Shown piece after piece: positions 45,708 to 54,952 of a stretch of DNA of 64,000 nucleotides; the stretch's first letter is position 1, and each line of letters opens with the position of its first letter. Both the position numbers and the translations under genes were made by a program. The stretch is from Gottschalkiaceae bacterium SANA. GTDB taxonomy: Bacteria > Bacillota > Clostridia > Tissierellales > GPF-1. Under the pieces are notes generated by a model. That model had not been told where the DNA came from. It worked only from the letters and a program-made list of their open reading frames with translations, and searched no databases. Where the stretch lies: the NCBI GenBank assembly GCA_036323355.1, contig AP028876.1, positions 1,364,001 through 1,428,000 of the forward strand, given 5' to 3'.

Positions 45708-45747
45708 CAGATTGAATCCGTCCCCAGGGGGGGCGGAATTTGATCTG
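45708..45747 (+). other. Long intercistronic hairpin between dnaK and dnaJ
   Basis: The 18-base 5' arm starting CAGATTGAATCCG and the 3' arm GGGGGCGGAATTTGATCTG pair along nearly their full length, with an AGG loop, one bulged A and a few G-T pairs. No T run follows, so it is not a standard terminator. It ends five bases before the dnaJ ribosome binding site and may influence processing, stability or translation in the operon. Confidence 0.75.
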
Positions 45748-45767
45748 CATTGGAAAGGGGTAATACT

Positions 45768-46901
45768 ATGGCACAACGGGATTATTACGAAATCCTCGGT
45801 GTAGATCGTTCTGCGGACGAGAAACAGTTAAAAAGTTCATATCGCAAACTCGCAAAGAAATACCACCCGGATTTAAATCCCGACGATAAAGAGGCTGAGG
45901 CCAATTTTAAAGAGATCAATGAAGCATACGAGGTATTAAGCGACACGGATAAACGTGCACGTTATGATCGATTTGGACATGCTGGCGTAAATGGTCAAGG
46001 CGGCCCTGGTGCAGGTGGTGGCCAAGGCGGATTTGAAGATATCTTTGGAGATATTTTTGGCGATATGTTCGGCGGGGGATTTTCTGGCGGTAGACGTCAG
46101 CAACGAACTGGACCTAGAAAAGGTGCGGATCTTCGTTATCGTATAACCATCGAATTCGAAGAAGCGGCATTTGGTGTGGAAAAAGAAATCAAAATAACAA
46201 AAAATGATTCCTGCCATGTATGTGGTGGTACCGGTGCAAAAAAAGGAACAAAAAAGCGTACCTGTCCGACTTGTCATGGTACTGGAACCATGCAACAGGT
46301 TCAAAATACGCCATTTGGTCAGTTTGCGACCCAGGCGACGTGTACCACTTGTCGGGGAACCGGCAGTATTATTGATGATCCTTGCGACAATTGTCATGGT
46401 GGAGGGATTGAACGAAAGACACAAAAGCTGAAGATTAAGATCCCGGCTGGAGTCGATAATGGTTCTGTGATTCCTCTTCGAGGACAAGGAGAACCAGGCA
46501 CGCACGGTGGACCAAAAGGCGATTTGTATGTGCAATTGCAGGTGCAACCTCATAAGATCTTTGAGCGTGATGGTGATGACCTTCATTTGGAATACCCAAT
46601 CAACTTTGTACAGGCAGCCTTAGGTGATGAAGTCAATGTGCCAACCCTTGAAGGAAAAGTGAAGTACACGATACCTGAAGGAACGCAGACGGGCACGATC
46701 TTTCGTTTGCGTGGCAAGGGGATTCAAAATGTCAATGGACGCGGCAAAGGCAATCTGTATGTTCATGTACATATCGAAGTGCCAAAACGATTGTCCAAAC
46801 AGCAGAAGGAAGCCTTGAGAAATTTTGGAGACTTGACGGATGACTCGGTTTACGACAAGAAAAAAGGATTTTTTGAAAAACTAAAAGAAGCATTTGAATA
46901 G
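45768..46901 (+). CDS. dnaJ: Chaperone DnaJ (Hsp40)
   Basis: DnaJ delivers substrates to DnaK and stimulates its ATPase. The J domain (about 1-70) contains the HPD motif in KYHPDLNPDD. A Gly/Phe-rich linker follows. The zinc-binding region has four motifs CHVCGGTG, CPTCHGTG, CTTCRGTG and CDNCHGGG. Two C-terminal beta domains complete 377 residues. ATG 45768 follows GGAAAGGGGTAATACT; an in-frame ATG at 45750 overlaps the binding site. Confidence 0.98.
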   Translation: MAQRDYYEILGVDRSADEKQLKSSYRKLAKKYHPDLNPDDKEAEANFKEINEAYEVLSDTDKRARYDRFGHAGVNGQGGPGAGGGQGGFEDIFGDIFGDMFGGGFSGGRRQQRTGPRKGADLRYRITIEFEEAAFGVEKEIKITKNDSCHVCGGTGAKKGTKKRTCPTCHGTGTMQQVQNTPFGQFATQATCTTCRGTGSIIDDPCDNCHGGGIERKTQKLKIKIPAGVDNGSVIPLRGQGEPGTHGGPKGDLYVQLQVQPHKIFERDGDDLHLEYPINFVQAALGDEVNVPTLEGKVKYTIPEGTQTGTIFRLRGKGIQNVNGRGKGNLYVHVHIEVPKRLSKQQKEALRNFGDLTDDSVYDKKKGFFEKLKEAFE

Positions 46902-46908
46902 ACCAAAG

Positions 46909-46945
46909 GACCGTGATTCTCAAATCGGAGGATTGCGGTCTTTTT
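46909..46945 (+). terminator. Intrinsic terminator after dnaJ
   Basis: GACCGTGATTCTC pairs over 13 positions (several G-T pairs) with the GGAGGATTGCGGTC arm, followed by five T. Confidence 0.85.
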
Positions 46946-47042
46946 GGGTATGGGGAATCGTTCTTCAAAAAGAATTCATTGGCTTATGGGTTTTGACAGG
47001 GATGATAGAATAGGATAGCAGGTAATGAATGGAGGGAACACA

Positions 47043-47981
47043 ATGAATTGGACGGAAATAACCCTGCGATGTGCTGTGGGCAGCGAGGAAATCGCCAGTG
47101 AATGGTTGCGGGAAATGGGATCAGAGAGTTTGGTGATTCAGGACGCAAGAGATGTGGAGTCTTTGAGGAGTGAGGATGCCAATTTTGATGGATTGACGGA
47201 CCTTCAACCGCAAGAAACACTTCAGGGCATCGTTGTGATTCAGGCCTTTTTTGAGGGCGATTGCAGGGACGAAAAGCGGCAGGATTTGATTCGACGTCAA
47301 GAGGAAATGGTTCAAAGGGAGTCTGGGTTTGCAGATGTAAGCTTTGCGGTTTCTTTGATTGAAGACCAAGATTGGAATCAAGCATTCAAATCATCCATTG
47401 AAGCCTTTCGGATTGGTGAGAAATTTTGGATTCGCCCCACTTGGGATGAAACTGAAGAAAACACATCGGATTTGGTCATTACCATTGATCCAGGCATGGC
47501 ATTTGGAACTGGCACTCACGAAACAACGACCTTGTGTATAGAAGGGTTGGAAACAATCCTAGAAACAGGAGAACGCGTTTTGGATATGGGAACTGGAACT
47601 GGAATTTTAACAATTGCGGCATGTCTATTGGGTGCAAGCCAGGTTGTGGGTATTGATATAGATGAACAGGCCATACGAATTGCCAAGGAAAATTGCCAAG
47701 CCAATGGTGTGATGGAACAGGTCATGATTACGAGTCGTTCTGTATCACAGGTGATTCAAGAACCTGTAGATGGTATTGTTGTAAATATTGTTGCTGAGAT
47801 CATTGAAACGGTATTGGATGAGTTGGATCAAGCGCTTCGACCCGGTGGTTGGATCGTTGCTTCGGGGATTTTGGCAAGTAAGAGAGACAAAATGTTGAAT
47901 CTTTGGAAAGCCAAGGGAATGACCCTGATGGGCGGTAGTATCATGGGGGAATGGTGCTCTTTGATTTTGAGAAAGGAGTAG
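47043..47981 (+). CDS. prmA: Ribosomal protein L11 methyltransferase
   Basis: PrmA trimethylates ribosomal protein L11 using S-adenosylmethionine. An N-terminal substrate-recognition domain (about 1-90) precedes the Rossmann methyltransferase, with TIDPGMAFGTGTHETT as the family hallmark and VLDMGTGTGILTIAA as the SAM-binding motif. ATG 47043 follows GGAGGGAACACA. Length is 312 residues. It follows dnaJ and lies three bases before rsmE, the standard Bacillota order. Confidence 0.96.
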   Translation: MNWTEITLRCAVGSEEIASEWLREMGSESLVIQDARDVESLRSEDANFDGLTDLQPQETLQGIVVIQAFFEGDCRDEKRQDLIRRQEEMVQRESGFADVSFAVSLIEDQDWNQAFKSSIEAFRIGEKFWIRPTWDETEENTSDLVITIDPGMAFGTGTHETTTLCIEGLETILETGERVLDMGTGTGILTIAACLLGASQVVGIDIDEQAIRIAKENCQANGVMEQVMITSRSVSQVIQEPVDGIVVNIVAEIIETVLDELDQALRPGGWIVASGILASKRDKMLNLWKAKGMTLMGGSIMGEWCSLILRKE

Positions 47982-47983
47982 CT

Positions 47984-48727
47984 ATGCATCAGTTTTTTAT
48001 TGAATCGACCATAGCGAAACCCAGCAAGGTTTGGATTGAGGGTGAAGATGCCCATCATATTGAGCGGGTTCTTCGCATGCGTATTGGAGAAGAAGTTTTG
48101 ATCGTAATCAATCGAGAAAGCCAGTGGCTTGGGGAGATTGATTTAATACAGGAAGGACGGGTTGAAGTCCGGTTGATCGCTCAACAGGACCGATCTGCAA
48201 TTCGGACGATCCGCCTTATTCTTTATCAAGGCCTACCGAAATCGGATAAGATGGATTGGATTGTACAAAAGGCGACTGAATTGGGTGTCATGGAAATCTG
48301 CCCGGTTCAGATGAAGCGATCGGTATCTCGTATTGACAAAGCGGACAAGGCCGAGAAAAAGCAGAAGCGTTGGCAACGAATTGCCGATCAAGCGGCCAAA
48401 CAATCGAAGCGGGTAACGATTCCTGATGTGAAAATGCCCATGGGATTTTCTGAAATGCTAAAAGTGATTCCTGAGGATGTACAAGTCTTGGTCGCTTATG
48501 AAGACGAGAAGAAACAGGGATTGCATACCCAGTTGCAAGTCTTGGATCGAACAAAGCCCATTGCCATTGTTATCGGCCCTGAGGGAGGCTTTGAAGTCGA
48601 TGAAATTCAGCTGCTGCGGGATCGGGGTGCTGCTATTGTTGGTTTGGGTCCTCGGATCTTGAGAACCGAAACGGCGAGTCTTGCTTTTATCGCGATCTTG
48701 CAATACGAATGCGGAGACTTTGTATAA
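47984..48727 (+). CDS. rsmE: 16S rRNA m3U1498 methyltransferase
   Basis: RsmE methylates U1498 of 16S rRNA. The 247-residue protein has an N-terminal PUA-like part (DAHHIERVLRMRIGEEV) and a SPOUT-type trefoil knot domain with YQGLPKSDKMDWIVQKATELGV split motifs, AVIGPEGGFEVDEI-like knot loop and LGPRILRTETAS. GAAAGGAGTAGCT precedes ATG 47984. It is coupled to prmA by a short gap. Confidence 0.96.
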   Translation: MHQFFIESTIAKPSKVWIEGEDAHHIERVLRMRIGEEVLIVINRESQWLGEIDLIQEGRVEVRLIAQQDRSAIRTIRLILYQGLPKSDKMDWIVQKATELGVMEICPVQMKRSVSRIDKADKAEKKQKRWQRIADQAAKQSKRVTIPDVKMPMGFSEMLKVIPEDVQVLVAYEDEKKQGLHTQLQVLDRTKPIAIVIGPEGGFEVDEIQLLRDRGAAIVGLGPRILRTETASLAFIAILQYECGDFV

Positions 48728-48883
48728 AAACTTGACTCTATTTTGTGAATTCATATTGACTTGTTGTTGATGCAAGGCGACATAGATAGACTTAATTGTA
48801 AGACAAAATAGAAAAAGTGAGTTGGTATAATCAAAAAAAGCGGTTCTTACGCTTATACAGAGCTGGATCTAGGAGGAATGTAC

Positions 48884-50185
48884 GTGCAAAAACGAGTAGC
48901 GTTTCATACGCTGGGATGCAAGGTAAACCAGTATGAAACAGAAAGTATGAAAGAATTATTTGAATGCGCCGACTATCAAGTGGTTAGCGATCAAGAAATG
49001 GCAGACATTTATGTGATCAATACCTGTACGGTAACCAAGCTGAGCGACCGAAAGAGTCGACAGTTCATTCGCCGCGCCAAGCGGAAAAATCCCGATGCAA
49101 AGGTTGTTGCTGTGGGTTGTTATGTGCAAGTGGCTGAAGATGAAGTGGCAGCTATTGAGGAAATTGATCTTCTTTTGGGAACTGGCCACAAGCAAGAAAT
49201 TGTTCAAGAGGTAGAAAAACTGACTGGCAAGGGTCTTCGATCTGTGGTTACAGATGTGATGAAACCCCATGCTTATGAAGGAATGACGATTGAAACGCTA
49301 GACGAGAAAACACGAGCTTTTGTGAAGATTCAAGACGGCTGCAATCAATTTTGCACCTACTGCATCATTCCATATGCCCGAGGTGCTATTCGAAGCCGCA
49401 AGTCTAGCGATGTAATTGAAGAACTAAAGCGATTGATTGCTGCGGGATATGAGGAAATTGTCCTTACAGGCATTCACCTCGCTTCTTATGGTTTGGATTT
49501 ACAGGAGAAGGGTGCGTTGATTAATTTGATTGAGGAAGCGGATCAATTGCCGGGACTTCGCCGTTTGAGAATAGGCTCTCTAGAACCTAAATGGGTGACG
49601 GAGGACGTGGCACGACGATTGGGGAAATTAAAAACCATGACACCGCATTTTCATCTTTCTTTGCAGAGTGGATCTGACTCGGTGCTGGCGCGTATGAATC
49701 GCCGATATACCACGACTGAGTTTTCCAAAGCTGTGCGCCTCCTTCGCGAGAGTATTGAGGCACCGAGATTCACAACAGATTTAATTGTTGGCTTTCCGGG
49801 AGAAACGGAGTCTGAGTTTGTAGAAACCATGGCATATGTAGAAAATATTCGATTTGCAGATATCCATGTTTTCCCATATTCACCGAGAGAAGGAACGCCA
49901 GCTGCGGGATTTGCGGATCAAATTGATGGAACGATCAAGGCGGAACGCGCAAAAATCTTGTCGGCGAAGGTCAACTCCCTTCGGGAAGAAATCTTTCAAA
50001 CCTATCTAAATACATCGAAGGAAGTCTTGCTCGAGAAGCAATGGCTGCCGGATGGTTCTCGATTAGGCCACTTGGCTGATTACACCCCAGTGGCTGTTTT
50101 AAACACCAATCCTGGTGACCTGTGGGTAAAGGTGAGAATAAAACGGGCAGATGCGCAACGTCTTTACGGAAGTGTAGAATCTTAG
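48884..50185 (+). CDS. mtaB: tRNA t6A37 methylthiotransferase MtaB
   Basis: MtaB adds a methylthio group to N6-threonylcarbamoyladenosine 37 in tRNA. It is a radical SAM enzyme with two clusters: the N-terminal UPF0004 domain has Cys in TLGCKVNQYE, NTCTVT and VGCYVQ, and the radical SAM domain has CNQFCTYCIIP. A C-terminal TRAM domain follows. GTG 48884 lies seven bases after AGGAGG; ATG 48878 would leave only one base between, so GTG is preferred. Length is 433 residues. A TATAAT candidate lies at 48826-48831. Confidence 0.95.
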   Translation: MQKRVAFHTLGCKVNQYETESMKELFECADYQVVSDQEMADIYVINTCTVTKLSDRKSRQFIRRAKRKNPDAKVVAVGCYVQVAEDEVAAIEEIDLLLGTGHKQEIVQEVEKLTGKGLRSVVTDVMKPHAYEGMTIETLDEKTRAFVKIQDGCNQFCTYCIIPYARGAIRSRKSSDVIEELKRLIAAGYEEIVLTGIHLASYGLDLQEKGALINLIEEADQLPGLRRLRIGSLEPKWVTEDVARRLGKLKTMTPHFHLSLQSGSDSVLARMNRRYTTTEFSKAVRLLRESIEAPRFTTDLIVGFPGETESEFVETMAYVENIRFADIHVFPYSPREGTPAAGFADQIDGTIKAERAKILSAKVNSLREEIFQTYLNTSKEVLLEKQWLPDGSRLGHLADYTPVAVLNTNPGDLWVKVRIKRADAQRLYGSVES

Positions 50186-50246
50186 TGGAAAGGCTTTCCT
50201 TTTTGTTGGAATTCGGTGTATAATGAGAAAATAGGGAGGTGAAACC

Positions 50247-50591
50247 ATGGATGATTGTATTTTTTGCAAGATTGCAAATCATGAAATTCCTACGGAAGTA
50301 TTATACGAAGACGAACAAGTCTTGGCTTTTCGTGATCTCAATCCGCAAGCTCCGGTTCATTTTCTTGTGATCCCTAAGATCCATATCGAAAGTGTCAACG
50401 CATTGGATGACTCTACTTTTCCAGTGATACAGGCGGTTTTTAAAGCCGTTCAGATCTTGGCAAAAGAATTGAAATTTGATGCCGCAGGCTACCGGGTGGT
50501 AACCAATTGCGGAGTTGACGGGGGACAAACTGTTGCTCATTTGCATTATCATGTTTTGGCAGGTAGAAATTTAGCGTGGCCTCCTGGTTAA
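50247..50591 (+). CDS. HIT-family nucleotide hydrolase (HinT type)
   Basis: The 114-residue protein has the histidine triad HLHYHVLAG near its C-terminus and the zinc-type N-terminus DDCIFCKIANHEIPTEV. HIT proteins hydrolyse adenosine phosphoramidates. AGGGAGGTGAAACC precedes the ATG, and a TATAAT candidate lies at 50219-50224. It sits between mtaB and rpsU as in many Clostridia. Confidence 0.95.
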   Translation: MDDCIFCKIANHEIPTEVLYEDEQVLAFRDLNPQAPVHFLVIPKIHIESVNALDDSTFPVIQAVFKAVQILAKELKFDAAGYRVVTNCGVDGGQTVAHLHYHVLAGRNLAWPPG

Positions 50592-50597
50592 AGGGGT

Positions 50598-50626
50598 TGA
50601 ATTTCTTCAAATAATCATGTATAATA
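50598..50626 (+). promoter_or_regulatory. Promoter of rpsU-yqeY
   Basis: TTGAAT (50598-50603) and consensus TATAAT (50621-50626) are 17 bases apart. Confidence 0.82.
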
Positions 50627-50683
50627 ATTGAGTGCCTAATCTCTATCCCATGAGAATGGGGGATCCAGAGGGGAGTGAACAAA

Positions 50684-50869
50684 ATGTCGGAAATCCGAGT
50701 CGGTCAAAATGAATCTATCGATAACGCCCTGAAGCGCTTCAAACGAGACTGCGCAAAAAGCGGTGTGCTTTCTGAAGTTCGTAAACGCGAACATTACGAA
50801 AAGCCGAGTGTAAAACGCAAGAAGAAGGCGGAAGCAGCACGTAGAAAAGCGAAGAAGAAGAACAAATAG
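50684..50869 (+). CDS. rpsU: 30S ribosomal protein S21
   Basis: S21 is a small late-binding 30S protein. The 61-residue product has [20 protein letters not shown], a conserved [18 protein letters not shown] segment and a Lys/Arg-rich tail. ATG 50684 follows AGAGGGGAGTG. It is co-transcribed with yqeY, 14 bases downstream. Confidence 0.98.
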   Translation: MSEIRVGQNESIDNALKRFKRDCAKSGVLSEVRKREHYEKPSVKRKKKAEAARRKAKKKNK

Positions 50870-50883
50870 TCGAGGTGAGTTGA

Positions 50884-51330
50884 TTGACCTTAAAAGAGAA
50901 GTTAATGGAAGACTTGAAGTCTGCAATGCGAAACAAGGAAAAGCGTCGTAAAGACACGATCACCATGTTGCGCGCAGCCGTCAAACAAAGAGAAGTAGAC
51001 GAACGCATTGAACTAGCGGACGAGGATGTCTTGGCGATTGTTGGAAAGCAAGTCAAACAAAAGCGCGAATCGATCAAAGAGTTTCAAAAGGCAGCACGGA
51101 TTGATTTAGTAGAGCAAGCTGAAGAGGAGATTGAAATCCTTATGGTTTATCTACCGGAGCAATTGACAGAAGACGAAATTGATGAGATTGTGCGTGAAGC
51201 AATTGTTCAAACCGGAGCCGCATCCATGCGTGATATGGGCCGGATTATGGGCGTTGTTATGCCGAAGGTTAAAGGCAAAGCCGATGGTAGCCTAATTAGC
51301 CAGAGTGCAAAAAAACTGTTAAATCAGTAG
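50884..51330 (+). CDS. yqeY: GatB/YqeY domain protein
   Basis: The 148-residue protein resembles the C-terminal tRNA-binding tail domain of GatB (KEKLMEDLKSAMRNKEKRRKDT, later YLPEQLTEDEI and MGRIMGVVMPKVKGKADG). It may assist tRNA-dependent amidation or bind tRNA, but its role is not settled. TTG 50884 follows CGAGGTGAG. A strong terminator follows; the yqfC/yqfD sporulation genes found here in spore formers are missing. Confidence 0.95.
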   Translation: MTLKEKLMEDLKSAMRNKEKRRKDTITMLRAAVKQREVDERIELADEDVLAIVGKQVKQKRESIKEFQKAARIDLVEQAEEEIEILMVYLPEQLTEDEIDEIVREAIVQTGAASMRDMGRIMGVVMPKVKGKADGSLISQSAKKLLNQ

Positions 51331-51333
51331 TAG

Positions 51334-51364
51334 AAACCTGAATGGATTCCATTCAGGTTTTTTT
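51334..51364 (+). terminator. Intrinsic terminator after yqeY
   Basis: AAACCTGAATGG and CCATTCAGGTTT form a perfect 12-bp stem with an ATT loop, followed by seven T in total. Confidence 0.95.
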
Positions 51365-51427
51365 ATACCATATACACGGAGTTTGAGATTCGATATAATG
51401 GAGATAGTTGTTCAGAAGGAGGAAAAG

Positions 51428-52393
51428 ATGGGAGAAGTTACCGATCTGCTGATTCCCGTAGAAGACCCTGGATTTATTGAAAAGCTCTTTGGAAACTATG
51501 AAAAAAATGCAAAAATACTAGAAAAGACTTTGGATATTAATTTGCGTGTTGGAGATGGAGAAGTTCGCATCGTGGGAGAGGCTGATCCTGTTCGCATTGG
51601 AGAAAAAGCCTTACGTTATTTGATGAAAACTACGGAACAGAAAGCACCGATCCATGCGCAGGAAGTGCGATATGCGATTCATCTTTCCATGCAAAAGGGA
51701 AATGTGGATCCTAAGGTCTTGTTGCATCATGTTGTTACGCGGACCTATGCGGGGCGCACCATCAAGCCAAAAACAATTGGACAAAAAACCTATCTGCAGT
51801 CTATTCAGGATCACGATGTGGTCTTTGGCATTGGACCGGCAGGAACGGGTAAAACATATTTGGCGGTAGCCAGCGCGGTTCAAGATCTTAGGGACGGCGT
51901 GGTGCATAAAATTATTCTGACTCGGCCGGCTGTTGAGGCTGGGGAACGATTGGGATTTTTGCCTGGAGATTTACAGGACAAAGTGGATCCGTATTTACGA
52001 CCTTTGAACGATGCCCTTTTTGAAATTTTAGGACCCGATATGATCCTAAAACACAAGGAAAAGGGATTGATAGAAATCGCTCCTTTGGCCTATATGCGGG
52101 GAAGAACCTTGGATAATGCATTTGTGATTTTGGATGAGGCGCAAAATACGACACCGGAGCAGATGAAGATGTTTTTAACACGCCTGGGTTTTGGATCCAA
52201 GGCGATCATTACCGGTGATATTACACAGATCGATTTGCCAGAAAAGAAAAAATCGGGATTGAAGCAGGCGATTTCAATATTAGAGCAGGTGAAGGGCGTT
52301 GATTTTGTGTTTTTTTCCAAGCATGATATTGTGCGTCATAAATTGGTGAGGCGCATCATTGAAGCATATGAAAACTATGAAACAAAAAAATGA
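51428..52393 (+). CDS. phoH: PhoH-family ATPase
   Basis: The 321-residue protein has an N-terminal KH-like part and a C-terminal PhoH P-loop domain with Walker A GPAGTGKT, TRPAVEAGERLGFLPGD, the DEAQN Walker B and TGDITQIDLP. PhoH proteins are RNA-linked ATPases; their association with ybeY points to rRNA metabolism. ATG 51428 follows AAGGAGGAAAAG; an upstream ATG at 51383 lacks a site. The gene is followed directly by ybeY without the pgpH-type HD gene seen in many Bacillota. Confidence 0.95.
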   Translation: MGEVTDLLIPVEDPGFIEKLFGNYEKNAKILEKTLDINLRVGDGEVRIVGEADPVRIGEKALRYLMKTTEQKAPIHAQEVRYAIHLSMQKGNVDPKVLLHHVVTRTYAGRTIKPKTIGQKTYLQSIQDHDVVFGIGPAGTGKTYLAVASAVQDLRDGVVHKIILTRPAVEAGERLGFLPGDLQDKVDPYLRPLNDALFEILGPDMILKHKEKGLIEIAPLAYMRGRTLDNAFVILDEAQNTTPEQMKMFLTRLGFGSKAIITGDITQIDLPEKKKSGLKQAISILEQVKGVDFVFFSKHDIVRHKLVRRIIEAYENYETKK

Positions 52394-52405
52394 AGGAGGA
52401 ACTCG

Positions 52406-52861
52406 ATGGAATTGTGGATAGACGATCGACAATTGATTCATCCGGTCGATGAAACCCTAATGAAAGAAGTAGAACGGGCTGTGAAAATGGCCTTGCAAAC
52501 AGAGAGAAACAGTCTGGATTACGAAGTGAGCGTATCCTTTGTCACCAATGAGGAGATCCATAAACTGAACCGTGAATACCGCGGCGTGGATCGTCCGACG
52601 GATGTGCTGTCTTTTCCACTGGATGAAGAAGATGAAGTCTTTGGTGAGATGGATGTTCTCTTGGGCGATATTGTAATCTCTATGGAGACTGCCATGGAAC
52701 AGGCGAAAGAATTTGGTCATGGTTTGACGCGAGAAGTCGTCTATTTAACCGTACACAGCATGTTCCATTTGATGGGCTATGATCATGAGGCGGAAGAAGA
52801 GAAAGAAGTCATGCGTGAAAGAGAAAAGACTGTGCTCAAGGAGCTAGGGGTGTTTAAATGA
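52406..52861 (+). CDS. ybeY: Endoribonuclease YbeY
   Basis: YbeY matures 16S rRNA and takes part in ribosome quality control. The zinc motif HSMFHLMGYDHE (H-x3-H-x5-H) is near residues 113-124, and YRGVDRPTDVLSFP is the family signature. The length of 151 is normal. GAAGGAGGAACTCG precedes the ATG. Its stop overlaps the dgkA start as ATGA. Confidence 0.97.
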   Translation: MELWIDDRQLIHPVDETLMKEVERAVKMALQTERNSLDYEVSVSFVTNEEIHKLNREYRGVDRPTDVLSFPLDEEDEVFGEMDVLLGDIVISMETAMEQAKEFGHGLTREVVYLTVHSMFHLMGYDHEAEEEKEVMREREKTVLKELGVFK

Positions 52862-53301
52862 AGCGGTTTCTTTTAGCCTTTGTTTACGCCTTATCGGGAA
52901 TCCTGCGTGGGATCGTTGAAGAACGAAATCTGCGAATTCATTTTGTGGCTGGCGCTGTTGTACTGATAACTGCAGGCCTACAAGGATTGAGCGCAATTGC
53001 GATCTCGATCCTTGTTTTGACGATTGGATTTGTTATTGCCATGGAGCTTGTGAATACCGCCATTGAACGGACGGTTGATCTGGTTACCTTGGAACAGCAT
53101 CCCTTAGCGGGCGCCGCTAAGGACTTGGCCGCGGGCGCTGTTTTAGTGTCGGCGATCACGGCTGCTGGTGTGGGATCGATTTTGTTCTACGATCGATTGC
53201 ATATTGTTGCCTATGCTGGGATCCTGGCCTTTATGGCTGTATGGATCCTAATTGTAAGTTATTGGACAGTGAAGAAACAGGAGGATAAGAATGGGATTTA
53301 A
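52858..53301 (+). CDS. dgkA: Diacylglycerol/undecaprenol kinase family protein
   Basis: This small integral membrane kinase phosphorylates undecaprenol (in Gram-positives) or diacylglycerol. The 147-residue protein has three hydrophobic segments and the active-site pattern EERNLRIHFVAG, plus the family signature VNTAIERTVDLVT followed by AKDLAAGAVLVSAI. It overlaps ybeY by four bases and era by eleven, indicating tight coupling. Confidence 0.94.
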   Translation: MKRFLLAFVYALSGILRGIVEERNLRIHFVAGAVVLITAGLQGLSAIAISILVLTIGFVIAMELVNTAIERTVDLVTLEQHPLAGAAKDLAAGAVLVSAITAAGVGSILFYDRLHIVAYAGILAFMAVWILIVSYWTVKKQEDKNGI

Positions 53302-54181
53302 GAGTGGGTATGTTGCCATTATCGGGCGACCCAATGTGGGAAAATCAACTTTGCTAAATGCATTGATGGGAGAAAAACTTGCCATCATTTCAGACAAGCC
53401 CCAAACAACGCGAAACCGCATTCAATGCGTATTTACAGACGATGATTCGCAGATTATATTTTTAGATACGCCAGGTATGCAAAAGGGAAGAAACAAGCTT
53501 GGTGACTATATGGAAAAAATAACACTGGACACGGTTAAGGATGTGGATGTGGTTCTGTGGCTTGTTGACGAGAGCACGAGTATGGGGAAATGGGATCAAT
53601 TCTTATTGGAAGAATTAAAGAAACTAAAGAAAATACCCAAAATTGCGGTTTTGAATAAATCGGATTTATTGACGGCGGAAGAAGGGATTCGTCTCTACGA
53701 GAAATTTGTGGCGATGGATGTTTTTGCAGGAGTTTGTCCTCTTTCGGCGAAAGAAAATCATGGCGTCGATGAATTGATTAAAACGATTCAAGCTTTGTTG
53801 CCTGAAGGACCGCAGTATTTCCCTGAGGATACCATTACGGATCAGCCGGTACGGTTTATTGCCGCTGAGATCATCAGAGAAAAAGCCCTTCATTATTTGG
53901 ATCAAGAAATACCTCATGGAATTGCAATCGAAATTAATGAGATGAAGCCAAGAAAAAAAGGCGAAATCATGTATGTGTCTGCAACGATTCATTGTGAGCG
54001 AGATAGCCATAAAGGTATTATTATTGGCAAGGGCGGTCGTAAGCTAAAGGGAATCGGAAAAGCAGCACGAATTGAAATTGAAAAACTATTGGGTACGCAA
54101 GTGCACCTGGAACTATGGGTGAAGGTATCTAAAGATTGGCGAGATAAAGAGAGTGCGGTTCGCCGCTTCGGTTATAAATAG
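53291..54181 (+). CDS. era: GTPase Era
   Basis: Era binds the 3' end of 16S rRNA and checks 30S maturation. The 296-residue protein has G1 GRPNVGKST near residue 10, the DTPGMQKG G3 segment, NKSD as G4, and a C-terminal KH domain with GIIIGKGGRKLKGIG. ATG 53291 lies within the end of dgkA and follows ACAGGAGGATAAGA. The ybeY-dgkA-era-recO order is highly conserved. Confidence 0.98.
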   Translation: MGFKSGYVAIIGRPNVGKSTLLNALMGEKLAIISDKPQTTRNRIQCVFTDDDSQIIFLDTPGMQKGRNKLGDYMEKITLDTVKDVDVVLWLVDESTSMGKWDQFLLEELKKLKKIPKIAVLNKSDLLTAEEGIRLYEKFVAMDVFAGVCPLSAKENHGVDELIKTIQALLPEGPQYFPEDTITDQPVRFIAAEIIREKALHYLDQEIPHGIAIEINEMKPRKKGEIMYVSATIHCERDSHKGIIIGKGGRKLKGIGKAARIEIEKLLGTQVHLELWVKVSKDWRDKESAVRRFGYK

Positions 54182-54190
54182 GAGGCCATT

Positions 54191-54952
54191 GTGGTTGAGG
54201 AAGTCGAAGGGATTGTTATTCGCGAGGTGAAGTATCGGGATGCTGATCGAATTTTAACCTTGTATACCAAAGAGTATGGGCGAATCACGGCTTCCGCCAA
54301 TGGAGCGAGGCGGATGAAGAGTCCCTTGCATGGGGTGACGCTACCATTTGTTCGGGGGGAGTATTCGATCTATTTTGGCCGCAAGATGAATCGTATTCAG
54401 AGCGGTCAGATCTTATCATCTCATTATGGAATTTCAGAGAATCTAGATCAACTGGCTTATGGACAATATCTGTTTGAATTGGTTGCTTTGACAACCCCGG
54501 AAGGGGAGAGCAATGAACGGGATTATGCTCTTTTGGCAAAGACCTTGGAAGTTTTAACCAAGGTGTCAGGTGGTGCTTTAAGAAGCTTAATTCATGCCTT
54601 TGAACTCAAGCATCTTGCCTTTTTAGGACTAAGACCACAACTAAGTGCTTGCGCTGTGTGTGGAAAGCAGGAATCAAATTTTCGATATTTTCATGCCCAG
54701 CACGGTGGAGCCATTTGCTCAGATTGCGTACGGAAGACGAGGGGAAGTATGCGAGTTTCCGAGTCTGTAATCCCAGCCATGCGTTTTTTGTTGATGACGA
54801 GTTTTGAAGAGATTATCGTACATCCGATTCCGGAACCCGAACTCAAACAAATTGAAACCTGTATTCTAGAATTTATATTTTTGCAAACAGATCGCCGGGA
54901 TTTTCGTTCCCTGGCCTTTTTGCGTCAAATACAAGCATCCTCTTCTGATTGA
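54191..54952 (+). CDS. recO: DNA repair protein RecO
   Basis: RecO loads RecA onto single-stranded DNA with RecR. The 253-residue protein has the N-terminal OB fold (EGIVIREVKYRDADRILTLYT), the helical part and a zinc-finger pair CAVCGKQ and CSDCVRK in the C-terminal domain. GTG 54191 follows AGGAGGCCATT. The -35 box of the glyS promoter overlaps its stop codon. Confidence 0.96.
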   Translation: MVEEVEGIVIREVKYRDADRILTLYTKEYGRITASANGARRMKSPLHGVTLPFVRGEYSIYFGRKMNRIQSGQILSSHYGISENLDQLAYGQYLFELVALTTPEGESNERDYALLAKTLEVLTKVSGGALRSLIHAFELKHLAFLGLRPQLSACAVCGKQESNFRYFHAQHGGAICSDCVRKTRGSMRVSESVIPAMRFLLMTSFEEIIVHPIPEPELKQIETCILEFIFLQTDRRDFRSLAFLRQIQASSSD

